A DNA stretch of 10,139 nt. Source: Chloroflexota bacterium. Its GTDB lineage: Bacteria > Chloroflexota > Dehalococcoidia > Dehalococcoidales > UBA2162. Each line of letters opens with the position of its first letter. Position 1 is the stretch's first letter. The translations under genes were made by a program, and so were the position numbers. The DNA lies in contig JACQOM010000003.1 in the NCBI GenBank assembly GCA_016202525.1, forward strand, positions 1 through 10,139, read 5' to 3'. The notes beneath the pieces are model-generated. The model was given only the letters and a program-made list of their open reading frames with translations. It did no database searches and was not told where the DNA came from. Positions 6,601 to 10,139 of the stretch are shown here, in pieces.

Positions 6601-9068
6601 GTCAAGAAGTCGGAGGTGGTAGCGCGGTCGATACGGTATCCGGTCTCATCGGTAGCATTATCAAGCCAGGTTAAATTAACCTGCCCGGCACTTACCGCCA
6701 CGGCGGCCAATGCGCTTGGTGAAGCAGAAATTGTTGCTGGTGGCGCCGGCTGATGGCACAGGAGACACATAGAATTAGGACGTCCGACATGATCGCTTGG
6801 GAATAGCATAGCACCCGCAATATTGTGACATGAGGTACAGTTATCAAGCCCGGTAATCGAATGTTTTATACTTACAGCCTGGGGAGGTCCAGGAGTCGGT
6901 GTAGATGGCGGGGCAGAAACACCGCCGCCACCACCAGCAGCACCCCCTGCCGAACTTACTTGATGGCACTTGGTACATATTTGGACATTGGTCCAGGGAT
7001 GGCCCTCGCTTGTTCCTCTATGGCAGCTAGTACAATCGGCTAATCCCGCTATTGCATGTTTTATTTTTGGACCCATTACATATCTAGGCTGGTCGGAGAA
7101 GCTAGCAAATGTCGTGGCTTGTTTGTGGCACAAACTACAGTTCTTATCTGTGCTCCATGGGTGATTAGTAGTAAAGGGAATAACCGTGGGCTGCCCGTGA
7201 CAAGATAGACAGTCCTCTAATCCTTTTGCAGGATGTGAAATATCCGGCGCAACCGGTGGCGTGGACAGGGGTATAGGCTTAAGTTGTGAAGCTGTTTGAT
7301 GGCAGGCAGTGCAGGTGTCGTCCGTACTCCAGGGATGTTTCTCTTTAATCGGGTTGGTAGCCTTAGTTCCGTGACAGACCAGACATGCTTCAAGGCCTTT
7401 CAGGTCGTGAGGTATCTGCTTCGCCTCCTCCGGTGGGCCGGTCGAAGGCAACGGCTTTAGTTTTGGCGCTGACTGATGGCAACTGTTACAGGCTTCGTTA
7501 GTGGTCCAGGGGTGTGTTGTTTTGAACGGCTTGGCCGATGTCGGATTATGACATACCAGACATTCGTCCAGCCCATCAATGGGATGAGAAGTAGCGGGGG
7601 CAAGCGGCGAGATGAGCTTTGACTTAAGAGTATAGTGGCAAGAATTACAATCGGCCTGAAGGCCTTTTCCTACAGGATACGCCCCGGTTGGAATAAGTGC
7701 TGTCAGGTTATCTGAAGTAATTACTGATGTCCGGTTATCTCCAGGAAGAACCACTGTCTGGTTGTCTGTAGAAATGGTAATAGACGCCAAGTAAGCCGTG
7801 ATATTCGCGGTAGTAACGAAAGGTGGCGGCACATTTTTAAGGCTATCAAGGGTCAGATTGACTCTTTCGGTAAATTGGCTGACATTATGTTCGTTGAGGG
7901 CCTGGTCGAGACTCAGCTGTCCTGAATTCTCTACCTTAAGTAAATTCCCGTGACATCTGAAACATCCACTGGATTGGTCGATTGTAGACAAAGGCTCCCA
8001 GTCTATCAGCATGTTTGAATCAGGTTTATCGTGCACGGAGTTGTCAGCATGCGTCTTCCAATCCAGACCATCTTCAAATATGGTCAGCCTGGCAATCTCT
8101 TTCAGTTTGGCTATGGATTTGGCAATCTCACTCGCCTTATTCTGGAAGATTTCAGGGTCGGAATTCTGGTAGAAATCGCTTATGGCCGCTATTTTTGTAA
8201 AAGCCTCAGCGAGGCTTTTATTCTGTGGAACCAGTGCACTTATCCCCTGTTGCTTAATGAAGGGTAGTTTGACATCGATACTACCGTCGGATAGAGCGGC
8301 ATCGATAAGGTCATTAGGCGAGCGGAAAAGATGAGTGACGCGGTTATGGCAATCGACACAATCCATGAGCCGTTTCTTACTCTGAATAAGCTCCGGAGTT
8401 ATTTCCCCGATACGGCTGGGGTCGACGTATTCGGTAACATTACCGGAAGCACTTTCGGTGCCTACCCAGGCTATTTCTCGCCGCTGGTCATCAAGTGGCA
8501 GATACCATACTTTAGCGGTAGCATGCCAGTGGATGCCACTCGCCACCTCCATTTTCCCGCCATCCACCTTAAGCACTAGGGTGGTGGTGTTTTCACTGTT
8601 GGCTTGGTCGGTGCCGTAGGTGGTCTTAATTCTGGGCACATCACCAAAAAACTTCTCTGACCAGTGACATGTCTCACAGGTCTGACTTGACGGGCGCCGG
8701 TCTTTAAGCGGTGTTGAAATCGGATGTTCGTAGTTGCCGGTAAATGTCGGCAGAATATCCTTCAATCCATTAAGCTTTGACATGACCAGATTCTGAGTCC
8801 CCGAACCTACATGGCAGGTAGAGCAAGCTATCTTAGAATGGGGAGACAATCGATAGGTGATGGCTTCGGCATCATGTACGCTGTGACAGCTAATGCAAAA
8901 AGCGCTGGAATCCACAACTTGTATCAGTTGATTGCCACCGAGAGCCATTATCGGGATCAGTCCGAGGCCGCCGCCTAAGACCGCAATAAATATAGACAGC
9001 TTCTTGCGTGCCGCCAGAAAACCTAACAACTGTCTTACTTTATGTTGACCCAATTGACCTGGTCTCAT
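3615..9068 (-). CDS. Giant membrane-anchored 21-haem cytochrome c with FnIII domains
   Basis: 1817 residues. The N-terminus (basic, then a membrane helix about 24-45) is followed by CISCH at Cys58, as in NapC/NirT/NrfH-type anchors. Haem motifs CxxCH begin at Cys58, 82, 131, 237, 369 and 474, then in five dihaem repeats at 503/527, 562/586, 620/644, 679/698 and 744/768. After that come fibronectin type III domains (about 778-872, 879-970, 1047-1140, 1148-1235, 1313-1405, 1412-1500, 1724-1817) and single-haem class I cytochrome c domains (CxxCH at 983, 1250, 1515, 1588, 1663). Each of the latter keeps an MP(A/P) motif with the expected axial methionine. The total is 21 haem sites. It should be membrane-tethered with the rest outside, carrying electrons from the quinone pool outward. 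ATG 9068 with CGGAG (9074-9078) is preferred over the GTG at 9074, which overlaps that site. The electron acceptor is unknown. Confidence 0.93.
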   Translation of the reverse strand: MRPGQLGQHKVRQLLGFLAARKKLSIFIAVLGGGLGLIPIMALGGNQLIQVVDSSAFCISCHSVHDAEAITYRLSPHSKIACSTCHVGSGTQNLVMSKLNGLKDILPTFTGNYEHPISTPLKDRRPSSQTCETCHWSEKFFGDVPRIKTTYGTDQANSENTTTLVLKVDGGKMEVASGIHWHATAKVWYLPLDDQRREIAWVGTESASGNVTEYVDPSRIGEITPELIQSKKRLMDCVDCHNRVTHLFRSPNDLIDAALSDGSIDVKLPFIKQQGISALVPQNKSLAEAFTKIAAISDFYQNSDPEIFQNKASEIAKSIAKLKEIARLTIFEDGLDWKTHADNSVHDKPDSNMLIDWEPLSTIDQSSGCFRCHGNLLKVENSGQLSLDQALNEHNVSQFTERVNLTLDSLKNVPPPFVTTANITAYLASITISTDNQTVVLPGDNRTSVITSDNLTALIPTGAYPVGKGLQADCNSCHYTLKSKLISPLAPATSHPIDGLDECLVCHNPTSAKPFKTTHPWTTNEACNSCHQSAPKLKPLPSTGPPEEAKQIPHDLKGLEACLVCHGTKATNPIKEKHPWSTDDTCTACHQTASQLKPIPLSTPPVAPDISHPAKGLEDCLSCHGQPTVIPFTTNHPWSTDKNCSLCHKQATTFASFSDQPRYVMGPKIKHAIAGLADCTSCHRGTSEGHPWTNVQICTKCHQVSSAGGAAGGGGGVSAPPSTPTPGPPQAVSIKHSITGLDNCTSCHNIAGAMLFPSDHVGRPNSMCLLCHQPAPPATISASPSALAAVAVSAGQVNLTWLDNATDETGYRIDRATTSDFLTNLLTVNTAANAVSYSDTTVSGSTTYYYRVYATNSVGISVASNTASVMTPASTVPAPAAPTSLTASTISAWVNLAWLDNATNETGYRIDRATTSNFTTNLVTVNTVIDAVSYSDTTVSGNITYYYRVYAFNSAGNSAASNTASVTTPVVVIDASSLYTSNCAICHGANRQGGSASALTTSALSGVTLAQVTSTITNGIGTMPAYSSSLTSAQISALAQWLKGPPPAAPTSLSASAINAGQVNLFWLDNSTDEAGFRIERATTNDFLTNLSTATVAANAVTYSDTTAVGSTTYYYRVFAYNASGDSAASNTASATTPAPTVTAPAAPTSLAATAISAGQVNLTWLDNATNETGYRIDRATTSNFLTNLITTTVTANVTSYNDTTTAGSTTYYYRLYAFNSAGNSGASNIATVTTPVAPIDPAALYSANCAVCHGANRQGGSASALTSSALSAVTLAQVTSTITNGTAGMPAYSSSLTSAQIAVLAQWLKGSPPTAPTNLAATAPSAGQVNLNWVDNANDETGFRIERATNSSFSVNLVTANTAANVISYSDTTVSGSTTYYYRVHATNSAGDCVNYDLTSVTTPAPTVAAPAAPTGLAAIAISAGQVNLNWVDNATNETGYRIDRATNNTFTTNLITVNTAANAINYSDNTVSASTTYYYRLYAFNSAGNSGASNIATVTTPAPVPAQFYSANCAVCHGTNGQGSSAPAVAGAAAPTTRFVVRGGGTTMPPFTTSQISNTDLTNLSTYVTGLGPVPTTGAAMYSLDCAVCHGATGQGTALAPYVAGVPASTLSSITRSGLGTIMPAYSTTDISAANLTTLANYIAAMGPPPSDGWGVYAEYCAVCHGTSGEGGSGGRIAGTSVSTTTSVVRNGTGSMPAFTTTQISNTGLTNLANYVYNLIPARPTGLTATAVSASQVNLTWTNNAITGTITGMRLQRATDSSFSNNRVTFNLGVVTSYSDTTVSGSTTYYYRVYATNLSGSSSASSTASVTTPAN
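4329..6746 (-). repeat. Three tandem FnIII-FnIII-cytochrome c modules (about 800 bp each)
   Basis: Within the giant cytochrome gene the unit of two FnIII domains plus one cytochrome c domain occurs at about 5937-6746, 5136-5936 and 4329-5135. The haem motifs lie 801 bp and 795 bp apart. The first two units share exact stretches at an 801 bp offset, for example 39 bases at 5163-5201 and 5964-6002, and 37 bases at 5278-5314 and 6079-6115. The third unit is more diverged in its cytochrome domain, which instead resembles the two single cytochrome domains that follow it. This points to internal duplication, with the first pair most recent or homogenised. Confidence 0.88.
6747..7592 (-). repeat. 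Five tandem dihaem repeats (about 59 residues each)
   Basis: Protein-level repeats at residues about 493-774 of the giant cytochrome. Each unit reads roughly H-(P/A/S)-x-x-GL-x-x-C-x-x-CH, a spacer, mostly HPW(S/T), then a second CxxCH followed mostly by a glutamine. First-cysteine spacings are 59, 58, 59 and 65 residues. The last unit has lost the HPW motif and follows a Gly/Pro-rich linker at about 708-729. The conserved extra histidines are candidates for distal haem ligands. Confidence 0.85.
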
Positions 9069-9073
9069 AAACA

Positions 9074-9078
9074 CTCCG
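9074..9078 (-). promoter_or_regulatory. Ribosome binding site of the giant cytochrome gene
   Basis: Minus-strand CGGAG, five bases before the ATG at 9068. It overlaps the in-frame GTG at 9072-9074, which makes that GTG an unlikely start. Confidence 0.6.
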
Positions 9079-9202
9079 AATGTCCCTTTTTAGCCCAGAT
9101 TTCTTTGAACCAGATTGTTACAACGTCATATTAAAGTACATTAGCCAAGTAAATATCGTGTGTAAATCATCTAATGAATACATATTGCTAGTAAAAAGTA
9201 CC

Positions 9203-9221
9203 AAAAACACCCGACCGAGTG
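9203..9221 (-). terminator. Weak candidate intrinsic terminator
   Basis: On the minus strand CACTC-GGTC-GGGTG (9208-9221) forms a 5 bp stem with one G-T pair, followed by TTTTT (9203-9207). It lies 47 bp after the stop of the acidic-tail gene. The stem is short, so partial read-through into the cytochrome gene is plausible. The rest of the 199 bp gap (9069-9267) is AT-rich. A TTTACA-17 bp-TAATGT arrangement on the minus strand is the best promoter guess there, but it is poor. Confidence 0.35.
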
Positions 9222-9267
9222 GATACCAATCTTTTTATCGTAGTTCCCAGCATCTCTATCATTCGGT

Positions 9268-10139
9268 TTACGAATGGCCAAAGTCATCATTTTCCTCCTC
9301 ATGTTCCCTGTCGTCCTCACCGTCGGACTCCTTTTCACCTGTCTGATGCTCAGAACCCTCGACAGTGATGGTGTCGGACTCCTCTTTCTCTATCTGCCGC
9401 TTAGAATCCCAATCCACATCACTGTCAGAATCATCTTCTTTCTCCCACTCAGAGTCCCTATCCCTTTCATCACCACGCTGGGAAGTGTTGGATTCCTTCT
9501 TTTCAGTATTTTCCTCACTTTTCTCATCCCGCCACTTTTTATCCCGGCCTACTTGCACTATTACTTCGCTAGCCGATAAAACTCCTTCCTTAGAATAGGT
9601 ACCTTCTGTTTTAATATCTTCACCAAGGAAGGAAAGTAGACCAGTCAGGTCAACCTTATGTCCATCCCTGGTCCTAATTTCGGCCTGACTAACGTTAGTT
9701 TGAATTCTGGCTGGGGGCACCTCCATTACGATGCTTTTTTGTTTAATATCTACCGCCAGGAGAATCCCTCGAATTTCAGCTTCTTCTGTGCTGTAGCCTT
9801 CATCTTCAAATTCACTCAGTATCAAGCTGCCACCCTGCATAATACCGATTAGTTCTATTTCATTGCCCGGAGAAGGAGGCCTGGTACCGCTGGGGATACT
9901 GATGGGAATGCTGCTGACAAACCACAAGCTACCATCCTTGCTGGTGCCATTAAAGACCCCCTCTATTTCAACCTGATTACTGTCATTCTTCTGTTTGATT
10001 TTGAGCTGGCTGATATATACTTCGCTGCCCAGAACAATACCCCGTATCTCAATGCTGTTGCCTGCCGCCGGTCTTTCTATTGATGAATTAACATTTTTGA
10101 GTAATAATCCACCGATATTCCAATTCCTCCCCTCTACAC
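9268..10139 (-). CDS. DUF5666-like repeat protein with acidic C-terminal tail (5' end outside window)
   Basis: The frame is open from the right edge to the TAA at 9268, giving 290 visible codons. The TTG at 9927 could be read as a start, but continuous similar coding sequence upstream shows the gene begins outside the window. The visible part has repeated short beta-rich units: GNSIEIRGIVLGSEVYIS, NQVEIEGVFNGTSKDG, GNEIELIGIMQGGSLILS, EAEIRGILLAVDIKQKSIV and KVDLTGLLSF, ending GVLSASEVIVQ. These resemble DUF5666 small beta-barrel repeats seen in exported proteins. The final 93 residues are a low-complexity tail rich in Asp, Glu, Ser, Lys and Arg, ending NDDFGHS. No cysteines or haem motifs are present. 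Function is unknown. It lies upstream of the giant cytochrome on the same strand with a 199 bp gap, so the two may be functionally related, but co-transcription is uncertain. Confidence 0.7.
   Translation of the reverse strand, partial: VEGRNWNIGGLLLKNVNSSIERPAAGNSIEIRGIVLGSEVYISQLKIKQKNDSNQVEIEGVFNGTSKDGSLWFVSSIPISIPSGTRPPSPGNEIELIGIMQGGSLILSEFEDEGYSTEEAEIRGILLAVDIKQKSIVMEVPPARIQTNVSQAEIRTRDGHKVDLTGLLSFLGEDIKTEGTYSKEGVLSASEVIVQVGRDKKWRDEKSEENTEKKESNTSQRGDERDRDSEWEKEDDSDSDVDWDSKRQIEKEESDTITVEGSEHQTGEKESDGEDDREHEEENDDFGHS

Noticed and set aside
4329..6746. Regularly spaced DNA repeats that could be taken for a CRISPR array
   Set aside because: The repeats are long, imperfect, spaced by about 800 bp and entirely in frame within one coding sequence.
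9274..9579. Plus-strand open frame of 101 residues, strongly hydrophobic, suggesting a small membrane protein
   Set aside because: It is exactly antisense to the acidic Asp/Glu/Ser-rich tail. Antisense of such codons yields Leu/Phe/Ile-rich text, and there is no ribosome site or homology signal.
9925..9927. TTG as the start codon of the acidic-tail gene
   Set aside because: The same frame stays open and codes for similar beta-rich repeats all the way to the right window edge, so the true start is outside.

Overview
The window looks like a chromosomal piece from an anaerobic, metal- or electron-transfer-specialised bacterium. Base composition is close to balanced. The combination of a corrinoid mercury methylation pair, a membrane-anchored giant multiheme cytochrome and fatty-acid/CoA genes suggests an anaerobe from an environmental lineage. 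A Dehalococcoidia-like Chloroflexota or a deltaproteobacterial-type lineage would fit, but this is inference and no marker gene fixes the taxon.

Left block (1-2448, all on the minus strand). Transcription runs right to left: a ten-helix EamA/DMT exporter, then hgcA and hgcB 16 bp apart, then after 32 bp the start of an acyl-CoA synthetase cut by the window edge. HgcA carries the diagnostic NVWCAAGK cap-helix motif and a five-helix membrane domain. HgcB is a two-[4Fe-4S] ferredoxin. Together they are the known determinants of Hg(II) methylation to methylmercury. HgcB here ends with one cysteine instead of the usual vicinal pair.

Middle block (2449-3529). A 139 bp divergent intergenic region separates the DMT gene from two plus-strand genes. 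These are a DinB-superfamily metal-site protein and a hotdog-fold thioesterase. The DinB gene has a consensus sigma-70-type promoter whose predicted start falls on the A of its ATG, so its mRNA is probably leaderless.

Right block (3615-10139, minus strand). One 1817-residue protein with 21 CxxCH haem sites fills more than half the window. From the N-terminus it has a membrane anchor, a NapC/NirT-like multihaem head, five tandem dihaem repeats, and then a string of seven fibronectin type III domains with five single-haem class I cytochrome c domains. Part of the string is a roughly 800 bp Fn-Fn-cyt unit present three times. It looks like a surface electron conduit. Upstream on the same strand is the 3' part of a gene for a beta-rich DUF5666-like repeat protein with a 93-residue highly acidic tail.

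No tRNA, rRNA, CRISPR array, insertion sequence or attachment site was seen.
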